Below are positions 1 through 8,524 of a DNA stretch of 37,404 nt, piece after piece. Source of the stretch: Pseudonocardia sp. CNS-139 (GTDB lineage: Bacteria > Actinomycetota > Actinomycetes > Mycobacteriales > Pseudonocardiaceae). Location of the stretch: positions 1 through 37,404 of the forward strand of contig MKJX01000215.1 of NCBI GenBank assembly GCA_001942415.1. Direction: 5' to 3'. Position 1 is the first letter of the stretch, and each line of letters opens with the position of its first letter. Below the pieces are notes generated by a model. It made no database searches, was not told where the DNA came from, and saw only the letters and a program-made list of their open reading frames with translations. The translations under genes and the position numbers were made by a program.

Positions 1-278
1 GCTGCTCGACGAGCCGACGGCCGCACTGGGCGTCGCGCAGACCCGGCAGGTGCTCAACCTGATCCGCCGCTCGCCGAGCAGGGCCTGGCCGTCGTGCTGA
101 TCAGCCACAACATGGCCGACGTGTTCGAGGTGTCGGACCGCATCGCCACCCTGTACCTGGGCCGGATGGTCGCCCAGTGCCCACGAAGGAGCTCACCCAG
201 ACCCAGGCCGTCGAGCTGATCACGTCCGGCCGGTCCGGTGAGCTCGGCCTGCAGCGACCCGAAAGCGTGACGGTCTGA
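1..278 (+). CDS. xylG: Sugar ABC transporter ATP-binding protein, C-terminal end (partial)
   Basis: This is the 3' end of a gene that begins before the window. The frame opens with Walker B (LLDEPTAALG), followed after one break by the H-loop stretch LISHNMADVFEVSDRIATLYLGRMVA. This is the pattern of the second ATPase half of XylG/MglA/RbsA-type monosaccharide importers. The protein would power sugar uptake at the inner face of the membrane. Two apparent indels (near 75 and 181) split the frame. The stop at 276-278 lies 62 nt before the permease start, so the two are probably co-transcribed. The assignment to xylose rather than another pentose or hexose rests only on the permease and ROK neighbours and is tentative. 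Confidence 0.75.
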
Positions 279-340
279 TGGCCGGGCGAGACTCTATGCC
301 GGAGTCGGCGCAGGAGACGGACCGGAAGGAGACGAGCCCG

Positions 341-1817
341 ATGGCGGACACCGACGCGCCGGCCACCCAGACGACGACCGAGAACGGCCGGCAGCCGGCG
401 TCCGCGGCGGAGCGGGCGGCCCCGGCGTCGTCGCGCGCCGCCGACTTCGGCATCGACACCACCGCGCGCACCACGGGCGAGGCGATCCGCGGCTACCTGG
501 TCAACCTGCGCAACGGCGACCTCGGCACGCTCCCGGCGCTGCTCGGCCTCGCGGCCCTCTTCGTGCTGTTCACGGTGCTGGACTCGGGCGGGACGTTCCC
601 GAGCCTGCTCAACCTCGCCAACCTGCTCCAGCAGGGCGCCGGCCAGACGATCATCGCCATGGGGCTGGTGTTCGTGCTGCTCACCGGCGAGATCGACCTG
701 CGCCGGCACCGCGTCCGGGCTCGCCGCGGCCGTGATGGCGCTGCACCTCGTCTCGGGCGGCAACCTGCTCGGCGCGATGGGCACCCCGGTGTTCCTGCTG
801 TTCGCGGCGGTCATCGTGGTCGCGATCGTGCTGGCGGTGATGCTGCGGATCTGGGCCGGCGCGGTCGTCGGGGCGCTCGCGCTGCTGCTCCTGCTCGTCG
901 GCTTCCCGCCGAACCCGTGGCTGGAGATGCTGCTCGCGGTCTGCGTCGGCGTGGTCATCGGCTGCCTCACCGGCTTCCTCGTCGCCCGCGTCGGGATGCC
1001 CTCGTTCGTCGTGACGCTGGCCCTGTTCATCGCCTGGCAGGGCGTGATCCTGCAGCTCATCGGCGACGGCGGCACGCTCGGCCTGCGCGACCCGGTCATC
1101 AACGCCGTCGCGAACGGCAACCTGTCGACGCTCGGGTCGTGGCTGCTCTTCCTGGTCGGCGCGGGCGGCTACGCGGCCGTCGCGCTCACCCGGCAGGCGT
1201 CCCGGCGCCGGCTCGGGCTCGTCGCCCAGCCGACCGGGCTGGTGCTGCTCAAGATCGGTGCGGTCGTGGTGCTCGCCGCCGTCGCGACCTACCTGCTGAC
1301 GCTGGACCGCTCGCCCGGGCCGGCCGACATCTCCGGCATCCCGTACGTGGTGCCGATCGTGCTCGTGCTGCTGGTCGCCGGCACGTACGTGCTCGACCGC
1401 ACCCGGTTCGGCCGGCACGTCTACGCCGTGGGGGGCAACCGCGAGGCGGCCCGCCGCGCCGGCATCGACGTGGTCCGGATCCGGGCCGCGGTGTTCGTCA
1501 TCTCGTCGGCGTTCGCGGCGATCGGCGCGATCGTCTACTCGTCGAAGGTCGGCTCGGTGTCGCCGAGCGCCGGTGGCGGCAACACGCTGCTGTTCGCGGT
1601 GGGTGCCGCGGTCATCGGCGGCACGTCGCTCTTCGGCGGGCGCGGCCGGCTGTCCTACGCCGTGATCGGTGGTGCGGTGCTCGCCACGGTGAACAACGGG
1701 CTCGGCCTGCTCGGGCAGCCGGCGTCCGTCGTGTTCCTCGTCAACGGCATCGTGCTGCTGCTCGCGGCGGGCGTCGACGTGCTGTCCCGGCGGCGGTCGG
1801 CGGTCGCCGGCAGGTGA
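341..1817 (+). CDS. xylH: Sugar ABC transporter permease, XylH-like
   Basis: This is a hydrophobic multi-span permease of the BPD_transp_2 family, the membrane channel partner of the ATPase just upstream. An acidic, Ala/Pro-rich cytoplasmic N-terminus of about 65 residues precedes the first membrane segment (LPALLGLAALFVLFTVL). The family motif GEIDL(S)AGT is present but carries a frame break near 703, so the frame continues from about 707. The later stretch GRHVYAVGGNREAARRAGI is the conserved cytoplasmic loop of ribose/xylose permeases. The start at 341 is chosen because GGAAGGAG (324-331) lies 9 nt upstream; ATGs at 278 and 296 lack such a site. At about 490 codons it is longer than RbsC, which fits XylH. 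Confidence 0.8.
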
Positions 1818-3015
1818 GCACCTGGGGGGTGACGGTGGCGGCGTCTCGCCCGCCGCCACCGCGGGGCCCGCCCCGACGAGGCAAGGCGGCACAACCGCGC
1901 CGCCCTCCTGCGCCGCCTGCACGTCGCCGGCCCGTGCACCCGCGCCACGCTCGCGGCCGAGCTCGGCCTCAACCGCAGCACGATCAAGGCGGTCGTCGAC
2001 GGGCTCGCCGAGGCCGGCGTCGTCACCGAGGCCGTGCCGGCCCGCCGCAACGGGGCCGGCCGGCCGTCCCTGATGGTGCTGCCGGAGCCGTCCGCCGCCG
2101 TCGTGCTGGCGGTGGACGTGCGGGTCGAGCAGGTCGCGATGTCCATGGTCGGCATCGGCGGCCAGGTGCTCGGCCGGCACAGCTGGAACCTGCACCACCG
2201 GACCCGCACGCCCGGTGAGGTGATCACCCACATCGCCGAGTCGGCGCAGCTCCTGGCCGACGAGCTGGCCGTCGGCGCGCTCGGGGCGGGGGTGGTCGGG
2301 TGCCCGGCGCGGTCCGGCGCGACGACGGGTTCGTGCACGAGGCGCCCAACCTCGGCTGGCAGGACGTCGCGCTCGGCACCCGGCTCGGGTCCGTGCTGCG
2401 GATGCCGGTGCAGGTCGCCAACGACGCCGAGCTGGGCGCGCTCGCCGAGCACGTCCGCGGGGACGACGCCCGCGGCGTCGACGACCTCGTCTACATCTCG
2501 GCCGACCGGGGCGTCGGCGGGGGCGTGATCGCCGGCGGGCGGCCGCTGCGCGGCACCCGCGGTTACGTCGGGGAGATCGGCCACCTGATCGTCCGGCCCG
2601 GCGGGCGGCCTGTTACTGCGGGTCGCGCGGGTGCTGGGAGACCGAGGTCGGCGAGGCCGCGGTGTGCCGGGCGCTGGGGCTGCCGGAGAACACCCCGCGC
2701 GGGGTGGTCGTCGCCGAGCTGCGCTCGCTGGCCACCGCCCCGCTGCCCGGCCCGCTCGACGAGTTCGCGGAGTGGCTCGCGGTCGGGCTCGTCACCGTGG
2801 TGAACGTGATGGCGCCGGAGCTGGTAGTGCTCGGCGACCTCTTCACCGCCCTCCCACCCGCCGTCGTGGACCACGTGCGGGCGTACGTGCACGCGCACAG
2901 CCTCGTGAGCCGGGCGGTCGGCGGGACGCGCATCGCGACCAGCCCGCTCGGGCGCGACGCCAAGCTCGTCGGGGCGGCGGAGCTGGCGTTCGAGCCGGTG
3001 CTGGGCGCGGTCTGA
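1814..3015 (+). CDS. ROK-family transcriptional repressor, probable sugar-responsive regulator
   Basis: An N-terminal winged helix-turn-helix (TRATLAAELGLNRSTIKAVV) is followed by a ROK sugar-kinase-like fold. The zinc motif reads CYCGSRGCWE at about 2611-2640, matching the ROK signature CxCGxxGCxE, with the preceding GHL histidine at about 2580. ROK repressors of the XylR/NagC type bind DNA until a sugar ligand releases them. The gene follows the permease directly: a GTG at 1814 overlaps the permease stop, and a second GTG at 1829 is also possible. Position and family suggest it controls this sugar transporter. Three apparent single-base losses (near 1860, 2300 and 2612) split it into four pieces, each of which matches the family. 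Confidence 0.8.
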
Positions 3016-3039
3016 GCCGCCGTCCGGGTCAGCTCCGAG

Positions 3040-3891
3040 TCAGGTCTGCGGCGCCCCGACGCCCCAGCTCGCGAGCAGGCGCAGCGCGTCGGCCGACGGC
3101 GAGGCCGGCTCCGCGTGGTAGGTCACGAGGGACTGGCCCGCGTCGCCGAGCGGGGTGAACGACTCGTAGGACAGGGTCAGCTCGCCGACCAGCGGGTGGC
3201 GCAGGCGCTGGACGCCGCGCCGCTTCTCCTTGACGTCGTGGGTGGCCCACAGCCGCCGGAAGTCCGCGTTCCGCACCGACAGCTCGCCGACCAGCGCCGA
3301 GAGCCCGCGGTCGTCCGGGTACCGGCCGGCCTCCATGCGCAGCGCGGACACGGCGTCGCTCTGCTTCTGCTCCCAGTCGACGAAGAGCTCCCGGTACGCG
3401 GGCTGCAGGAAGACCATCCGCGCCCAGTTGCGCTCGGGCGCCGTCAGTAGCGACCAGTCGCCGAAGAGCGCTGCCGCCACGGGGTTCCAGGCCAGGATCT
3501 CCGCGCGCCGCCCGACGACGTAGGCCGGGACGGCGTCGACCGCGGCGAGCAGGCGCAGCAGCGCGACATGGGCCCGCTGGGCCCGCGGGACCGGCGGGCG
3601 CCGGCGTTCCCTCGGCCTCGCCAGGTGCACGAGGTGCGCGTGCTCCGACTCGGTGAGCCGCAGCGCCCGGGCGACCGCGTCGAGGACCTCGGCCGACACA
3701 CCGCGCCCCTCGCCCTGCTCCAGGCGCGTGTAGTACGCCACCGACACCCCGGCCAGCAGGGACAGCTCCTCCCGGCGCAGCCCCGGCACCCGGCGCTGCC
3801 GGCCGTAGTCCGGCAGGCCCACGTCCTCGGGCTTCAGCCGGGCGCGGCGGCTGCGCAGGAACTCGCCCAGCTCGGCCCGCCGCTCCTCCAC
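3040..3891 (-). CDS. XRE-family regulator with MmyB-like ligand-binding domain
   Basis: The N-terminal helix-turn-helix contains GLRREELSLLAGVSVAYYTRLEQG, a hallmark of actinobacterial XRE/MmyB regulators. The C-terminal part (AYVVGRRAEILAWNPVAAAL onward) matches the MmyB-like PAS-type domain, thought to bind small hydrophobic ligands. The reading frame is open to 3999, but the GTG at 3891 is preferred. It yields the usual family start (MEERRAELGEFLRSRR), and a -10-like GATACT (3899-3904 on this strand) lies 7 nt upstream, suggesting a leaderless mRNA. The gene is divergent from the SDR gene at 4040, which such regulators commonly control. It is about 283 residues, normal for the family, and unbroken. 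Confidence 0.85.
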   Translation of the reverse strand: MEERRAELGEFLRSRRARLKPEDVGLPDYGRQRRVPGLRREELSLLAGVSVAYYTRLEQGEGRGVSAEVLDAVARALRLTESEHAHLVHLARPRERRRPPVPRAQRAHVALLRLLAAVDAVPAYVVGRRAEILAWNPVAAALFGDWSLLTAPERNWARMVFLQPAYRELFVDWEQKQSDAVSALRMEAGRYPDDRGLSALVGELSVRNADFRRLWATHDVKEKRRGVQRLRHPLVGELTLSYESFTPLGDAGQSLVTYHAEPASPSADALRLLASWGVGAPQT

Positions 3892-4039
3892 GGAGCCGAG
3901 TATCCCCACGCCGATGTCCCCGCGCCTGTCCCTGCCGGTGGCAGCCTCGCCGGACGTACGCGGGGCCGGGCACTGGCCGGGCCAGGGGCGGGCGGACACG
4001 CTCGTCGCCGTTCGCCCATCCCTTCACGAGGAGCAGGCC

Positions 4040-4798
4040 ATGAGGATCGCAGTGGTCACCGGCGCCGGTTCGGGCATCGGCCGCAGCGCCGCCGTCCGGA
4101 TCGCCGAACGCGGCGTCGGGGTTGTCGTCACCTACCGCGCCCACCGGCAGCGCGCCGAGGACGTGGTCGCCGAGATCGGAGAGGCGGGCGGCACGGCCGT
4201 GGCGCTGCCCCTGGACCTCGGCGACACGTCCGGCTTCCCCGCGTTCCGCGACGCGCTGGCGGTGGCTCTGGCGGGCGTCTGGGGGCGCGACACGTTCGAC
4301 GTGCTCGTCAACAACGCCGGCTCCGGGGAGATGTCGATGATCGGGGAGACGACCGAGGAGTCGTTCGACCGGCTCACCCGCGTGCTCTGGAAGGGGCCCT
4401 ACTTCCTCGTGCAGGCGCTGCTGCCGCTGCTCGCCGACGGAGGTGCCGTCGTCAACGTCACCAGCAACGCCAACCGGGCCAACGTGACGGGGCCGGGGTG
4501 GTCGGTCTACGCGTCGCTGAAGGGTGCGGTGACCGTCCTCACGCGCTACGCGGCCAAGGAGCTGAGCGGCCGCGGCATCCGCGTCAACTCCGTGGCGCCC
4601 GGCGCCACCCGCACCCGCTTCGCGGACGACGTGCTCGGGCGGCACCCGGAGATCGAGCCGGACCTGGCGCGCACCTTCGCGCTGGGCCGGATCGGCGAGC
4701 CCGACGACGTCGGCCTGGTGATCGCCGCCCTGGCGTCGGAGGAAGGGCGCTGGATCACCGCCCAGGACATCGAGGTCTCCGGCGGGCAGTACCTCTAG
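4040..4798 (+). CDS. SDR-family NAD(P)-dependent oxidoreductase
   Basis: This is a classical short-chain dehydrogenase of 252 residues. The cofactor motif TGAGSGIG is at residues 8-15, NNAG follows at about residue 91, and the catalytic Ser/Tyr/Lys appear as NVTSN and YASLK. The C-terminal VSGGQYL is typical of the family. It should reduce or oxidise a carbonyl/alcohol substrate in the cytosol; the substrate cannot be inferred. The start has a good GAGGAG site at 4028-4033. It is divergent from the MmyB-like regulator at 3891, a very common actinobacterial pair in which the regulator represses the SDR. Alternative ATG or GTG starts upstream lack this ribosome site. The frame is intact. Confidence 0.9.
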   Translation: MRIAVVTGAGSGIGRSAAVRIAERGVGVVVTYRAHRQRAEDVVAEIGEAGGTAVALPLDLGDTSGFPAFRDALAVALAGVWGRDTFDVLVNNAGSGEMSMIGETTEESFDRLTRVLWKGPYFLVQALLPLLADGGAVVNVTSNANRANVTGPGWSVYASLKGAVTVLTRYAAKELSGRGIRVNSVAPGATRTRFADDVLGRHPEIEPDLARTFALGRIGEPDDVGLVIAALASEEGRWITAQDIEVSGGQYL

Positions 4799-4860
4799 GT
4801 CACCGCGAGCGATCAGGGCCGGCGCACGAGAGAGCGCTCGCGCCGTGGATCACGCCACGC

Positions 4861-4897
4861 TTTTCGTCCGGGGCATGGACATCACGTAAACTCCACG
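4861..4897 (+). promoter_or_regulatory. Candidate promoter for the thi operon
   Basis: A -10-like TAAACT at 4887-4892 sits about 6 nt before the predicted 5' edge of the TPP riboswitch, as expected if transcription starts at the aptamer's P1 stem. The -35 region is weak (TTTTCG or TCGTCC between 4861 and 4869). This is a motif-level call only. Confidence 0.4.
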
Positions 4898-4993
4898 CCG
4901 ACCCGCGGGAGCCCGCGTTCCGAGGCTGAGAGGCGGCAGGACCGGCCGCCGACCGTTCGAACCTGACCCGGTTAACACCGGCGTAGGGAGGAC
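4898..4993 (+). promoter_or_regulatory. TPP riboswitch (THI box)
   Basis: The conserved core is clear: GGGAGCCC (4908-4914), CTGAGA (4926-4931), then GAACCTGACCCGGTTAACAC and CGGCGTAGGGA (4959-4989). A variable hairpin (GGCGGCAGGACCGGCCGCC) fills the P3 arm. The 3' strand of P1 contains TAGGGAGG (4984-4991), which is also the only Shine-Dalgarno sequence for the GTG at 4996. Thiamine pyrophosphate binding should therefore mask the ribosome site directly. No separate terminator hairpin is seen, so translational control is inferred. The riboswitch ties the downstream ABC genes to thiamine metabolism. Confidence 0.95.
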
Positions 4994-4995
4994 GA

Positions 4996-6030
4996 GTGAC
5001 TCTCGTACGCATGCCCCGCATCCTCGCCGTTCTCGGCGCGGCGCTCCTCCTCGTGCTCGCCGGCTGTGCCGGCGGCGGCACGTCACCGGGCGGGGGCGGG
5101 CAGCCGGTCCGCGTCGCGCTGGACTGGACGCCCAACACCAACCACACGGGCCTGTTCGTCGCGCAGCAGGAGGGCTGGTTCCGCGACGCCGGGCTCGACG
5201 TGCAGTTCCTGCCCTACAACAACACGTCACCGGACACGCTCGTGTCGTCCGGGGCGGCCGAGTTCGGGATCTCGTTCCAGGACTCGTTCACGTTCTCGAA
5301 GGCGAGCGGCGCCGACATCACCTCGGTGATGGCGATCCTGCAGCACTGGGCCACGCAGATCGCGGTGCGCGCGGACCGGGCCGACATCACCTCGCCCCGC
5401 GACCTCGACGGCAAGACGTACGGCGGCTTCGGCGCGGCGTACGAGGTGCCGAAGATGCGGTCGGTGATCCGCGACGCCGGCGGCACGGGCGACTTCCAGA
5501 CCGTCGTGCTCGGCACCGCCGCGTACGAGGCGCTCTACGCTGGCCAGGTCGACTTCACCGAGCCGTTCGTGGCGTGGGAGGGCATCGAGGCGCAGCTGCG
5601 CGGGCAGCCGCTGAAGACGTTCTCCTACACCGACTACGGCTTCCCGGACGCCTACAACGTCCTGCTCGTCGGCAACAGCCCGTGGCTCGCGGCCAACCCG
5701 GACGCCGCCGCGCGGTTCGTGCAGGCCGCGCAGCGCGGCTACCAGCTCGCCGCCGACGACCCCGACCGCGCCGCGCAGCTGCTCTCCGACGCCAACCCGG
5801 GCGCCTTCACCGAGCCGGAGCTCGTCACGCGCAGCCAGGAGATGCTGAGCGAGCGGTTCCTGCGCGACGAGCAGGGCCGGGTCGGCCCGCAGACGCTGGA
5901 GAAGTGGGCGGGCTACTCCGGCTGGGTGTTCGACTCCGGCGTGCTGACCGGCCCGGACGGCGGGCCGCTCACCCAGCGGCCGGACTTCGCCACCTGGTTC
6001 ACCAACGACTACTTGGCACCGTCGCCATGA
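4996..6030 (+). CDS. thiY: Thiamine-precursor (pyrimidine) ABC transporter substrate-binding lipoprotein
   Basis: This NMT1/THI5-like protein of 344 residues has a lipoprotein signal peptide ending in LAGC (Cys24), so it is tethered outside the membrane. The motif LDWTPNTNHTG, just after the lipobox, is the signature of THI5/ThiY proteins that bind the HMP moiety. By homology the ligand is a pyrimidine such as N-formyl-4-amino-5-aminomethyl-2-methylpyrimidine. The TPP riboswitch immediately upstream supports this strongly. The GTG at 4996 is used because its Shine-Dalgarno is the riboswitch P1 strand; an ATG at 5011 would be 19 nt from that site. The stop overlaps the thiX start (ATGA). The frame is intact. 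Confidence 0.92.
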   Translation: MTLVRMPRILAVLGAALLLVLAGCAGGGTSPGGGGQPVRVALDWTPNTNHTGLFVAQQEGWFRDAGLDVQFLPYNNTSPDTLVSSGAAEFGISFQDSFTFSKASGADITSVMAILQHWATQIAVRADRADITSPRDLDGKTYGGFGAAYEVPKMRSVIRDAGGTGDFQTVVLGTAAYEALYAGQVDFTEPFVAWEGIEAQLRGQPLKTFSYTDYGFPDAYNVLLVGNSPWLAANPDAAARFVQAAQRGYQLAADDPDRAAQLLSDANPGAFTEPELVTRSQEMLSERFLRDEQGRVGPQTLEKWAGYSGWVFDSGVLTGPDGGPLTQRPDFATWFTNDYLAPSP

Positions 6031-6794
6031 TCCGCACGCTCCGCCGGCTGGCTCCGCCGCTCGTGCTCGTCGCGCTCGGGCTGGTGGCGTGGCAGTGGTA
6101 CGTCACGGCGGCGGACGTGCGGCCGCAGGTGCTCCCGTCGCCGCTGCGGGTCGTGGAGCAGGGCTGGGCGTTCCGCGACCAGATCTGGGCCAACACCGTC
6201 CCGACGCTGCAGGTCACGGCCGTCGGGTTCACGGTGTCGCTGGTGCTGGGCTGGGCGCTGGCGATCGCGGTGGACTTCTCGCCGTGGCTGCGCCGGGCAC
6301 TCGTGCCGCTCTTCGTCGCCTCGCAGACGCTGCCGATCGTCGCGATCGCCCCGCTGCTGATCATCTGGTTCGGGTTCGGGCTGCTGCCGAAGGTCGTCGT
6401 GATCGCGCTGGTCACGTTCTTCCCGGTGACGGTCGGGCTGGTCGAGGGGTTCGCGGCGACCGACCGGCAGGCCACCAACCTGCTGCGCAGCATGGGCGCG
6501 TCGCGCTGGGAGCAGTTCCGCTACGTGCGGCTGCCGGGCGCGCTGCCGCGGTTCTTCACGTCGCTGCGCATCGGCATCACCTACGCCGTCACGGGCGCGA
6601 TCTTCGCCGAGTACGTCGGCGCGACGGCCGGGCTGGGCATCTTCATGAGCGTCCAGCGCAACTCGTTCCGCACCGACCTGGTGCTCGCCGCCGTGGTCGT
6701 CACGGCGCTGGTGTCGGTCGCGCTCTTCGCGCTGACGTACCTGGTGGAGCGGCTGGTCGTGCCGTGGCGGCCGCGGGAGGTCCGGCATGGGTGA
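6027..6794 (+). CDS. thiX: Thiamine-precursor ABC transporter permease
   Basis: This 255-residue inner-membrane permease of the BPD_transp_1 (SsuC/TauC-like) type has about six hydrophobic segments. The cytoplasmic EAA-type loop (residues about 150-170, AATDRQATNLLRSMGASRWEQ) docks on the ATPase. The start overlaps the thiY stop by 4 nt (ATGA), and the end overlaps thiZ by 8 nt, so the three genes are translationally coupled and share the TPP riboswitch. It forms the channel for the pyrimidine delivered by ThiY. Sequence alone would also fit sulfonate or nitrate permeases; the riboswitch and the THI5-like partner decide the call. Confidence 0.9.
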   Translation: MIRTLRRLAPPLVLVALGLVAWQWYVTAADVRPQVLPSPLRVVEQGWAFRDQIWANTVPTLQVTAVGFTVSLVLGWALAIAVDFSPWLRRALVPLFVASQTLPIVAIAPLLIIWFGFGLLPKVVVIALVTFFPVTVGLVEGFAATDRQATNLLRSMGASRWEQFRYVRLPGALPRFFTSLRIGITYAVTGAIFAEYVGATAGLGIFMSVQRNSFRTDLVLAAVVVTALVSVALFALTYLVERLVVPWRPREVRHG

Positions 6795-7545
6795 GGGCAA
6801 GCTCGTGCTCGACGGGCTGCGCAAGGCGTTCCCGGGTCTCCCGGTACTGGACGGGGTGGCGTTCGACGTGGCGCCCGGGGAGTTCGTCTCGCTGATCGGG
6901 CCGAGCGGGTGCGGCAAGTCGACGCTGTTCGACGTGGTCGCCGGCCTGGAGACGCCGGACGCGGGCCGCGTGCTCGTCGACGGCGAGGACACCACCGGAC
7001 GCGTCGACCCGTTCGCCTACATGCCGCAGCGGGACCTGCTGTTCCCGTGGCGCACGGTGCTCGACAACACCACGCTCGGCCTGGAGGTCGCGGGCATGTC
7101 GCGCCGCGCCGCCCGGGAACGGGCCCGGCCGCTCTTCGCGCCGTTCGGGCTGGCCGGGTTCGAGAAGGCGCGCCCGCAGGAGCTGTCGGGCGGGATGCGG
7201 CAGCGGGCCGCGCTGCTGCGCACGGTGGTGCAGGACCGCGCGGTGCTGCTGCTCGACGAGCCGTTCGGCGCGCTCGACTCGCTCACCCGCACCGACATGC
7301 AGACCTGGCTGGAGGGCGTGCGCGCCCACTACGGCTGGACGGTCCTGCTGATCACCCACGACATCCGGGAGGCGGTGTTCCTGTCCGACCGGGTGGTCGT
7401 GCTGGCGCCGCGCCCGACGTCGGTGGTGCGCGAGGTGGCGGTCGACCTGCCGCGCCCGCGGACCGTCGAGATGATCACGTCGGCGCGGTTCGCGGCGGTC
7501 GAGGAGGAGCTGCTCGCCGCGCTGCGCGGCGGCCGCGCGCCGTAG
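6787..7545 (+). CDS. thiZ: Thiamine-precursor ABC transporter ATPase
   Basis: This is a complete ABC ATPase of 252 residues: Walker A GPSGCGKST (38-46), Q-loop MPQRDLLFPW, signature LSGGMRQR, Walker B VLLLDEPFGALDS and H-loop LLITHDIREAV. It belongs to the NitT/TauT/SsuB-like subfamily that pairs with NMT1-type binding proteins. The ATG lies inside the thiX coding end (8-nt overlap). It energises pyrimidine uptake for thiamine salvage. Its stop at 7545 is only 3 nt from the convergent TPR gene's stop, so no intrinsic terminator fits between them. The frame is intact. Confidence 0.92.
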   Translation: MGEGKLVLDGLRKAFPGLPVLDGVAFDVAPGEFVSLIGPSGCGKSTLFDVVAGLETPDAGRVLVDGEDTTGRVDPFAYMPQRDLLFPWRTVLDNTTLGLEVAGMSRRAARERARPLFAPFGLAGFEKARPQELSGGMRQRAALLRTVVQDRAVLLLDEPFGALDSLTRTDMQTWLEGVRAHYGWTVLLITHDIREAVFLSDRVVVLAPRPTSVVREVAVDLPRPRTVEMITSARFAAVEEELLAALRGGRAP

Positions 7546-7548
7546 CGG

Positions 7549-8317
7549 TCAGGCGGCGACGGGGGAGCCGGCGATCGAGAACCGGTCCGTGTCGTCGGCG
7601 TTGGCGCGGTCCTCGATGAACATGACGGTCTGCGGGTGCTGCGGGCCGAGCAGCGCCGCGGAGTCGGTCGCGGCGCGTTCGAAGACCGCGGCGGCGTCCT
7701 CGGCGCGGCCGAGCACGGCGAGACACGTCCCGACGTTGCCGCGCAGCGCGATCGTGTACTCGTTGACGGCGCCGTACTCCTGTTCGGAGTCGTGCAGCGC
7801 GGCGCGCAGCAGCGTCAGCGCCGACTCGACGTCGCCCGCGGCGCGCGCGCGAGCGCCATGCCCATCCGGGACGTGAGCGTGTCCGGGTGCGCAGCGCCGA
7901 GGATCCGGCGCCGTTCGGCCGTGACGCGGCCGGCCAGCGCGATCGCGTCGTCCAGCTTGCCGGCGAGCCGGTAGGCCGTGGCCAGCGCGTCGGCCGCGGA
8001 GAGCGTGCGCATGTCGTCGTCGCCGAAGACGCGCACGCGGTCGGACAGGTTCGTGACGAGCATGTCGAGCCCGGCGCGGTACTGCCCGGCCGCCATGTAG
8101 GCGACACCCAGGTTGCCGGCGACCGCGAGCGTGTCGGGCTGGTCGGGACCGAGCACGACCCGGCAGACCTCGAAGGTGGACTCGAAGAGCGGGATGCGTC
8201 CTCGACGCGGCCGGCCGCATAACGGGCGACGGCCTCGGAGTGCCGGACGAGCAGCTCTTTCACGTCCTCGCGGATATGCGCCGAGGTGCCGCGACCCTCG
8301 CGCGACCACCACGCCAT
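7549..8317 (-). CDS. Tetratricopeptide-repeat protein
   Basis: The protein (about 255 residues) is built of kinesin-light-chain-type TPR units. Recurring blocks include LGPDQPDTLAVAGNLGVAYMAAGQYRAGLDML, LGAAHPDTLTSRMGMALARAAGDVESALTLLRAAL and LGPQHPQTVMF. The G-x-x-H/Q-P-x-T spacing of about 42 residues is characteristic. Such proteins are protein-protein scaffolds, often linked to regulators in actinomycetes, but no partner is adjacent, so no function is assigned. Two apparent indels (near 8200 and 7850) break the frame, and both sides continue the repeat pattern. The 207-bp gap upstream separates it from the divergent aldolase gene. Confidence 0.75.
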
Positions 8318-8524
8318 GACGCCACCCCCGGGGAAGAGCAGGTGCCGGGAAAATACCGGAGATCGCTATCGGACGGGGCGAACCTGTGAGCCGTTCGTCA
8401 ACCGGTAGCAGGGATTTCGCGGAATTTCACGGCAGTGCCCGGATGATGACGAGGAGTTCCCTTCGCGCTGCTCAGCGGCTCGGGCCACAGGGACATCACT
8501 CCTCTGACACCTTAAGGTCCAGCC
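8318..8524. promoter_or_regulatory. Divergent intergenic region, TPR gene / aldolase gene
   Basis: This 207-bp stretch holds no convincing gene. It is less GC-rich than its surroundings (for example GGGATTTCGCGGAATTTC at about 8411-8428), as expected for a promoter region. A perfect 10-bp palindrome ACCTTAAGGT (8509-8518) lies directly before the aldolase ATG and includes its Shine-Dalgarno-like AAGG. It could be an operator, but no regulator gene is adjacent. Nothing else is recognised. Confidence 0.4.

Noticed and set aside
681..2231. Long minus-strand frame opposite the sugar permease and ROK gene
   Set aside because: Its product is a His/Asp/Arg/Gln-rich shadow of the GC-rich plus strand, with no domain; the plus-strand frames match known families.
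1814..3015. Reading the split ROK, hrpB and lutB frames as separate small genes or pseudogenes
   Set aside because: Family motifs continue across each break with correct spacing, and breaks occur all over the window, so sequence error is simpler.
3892..3999. Longer start (3999) for the MmyB-like regulator
   Set aside because: The extra 36 residues do not look like the family, and GTG 3891 has a -10 box at the right distance and the usual N-terminus.
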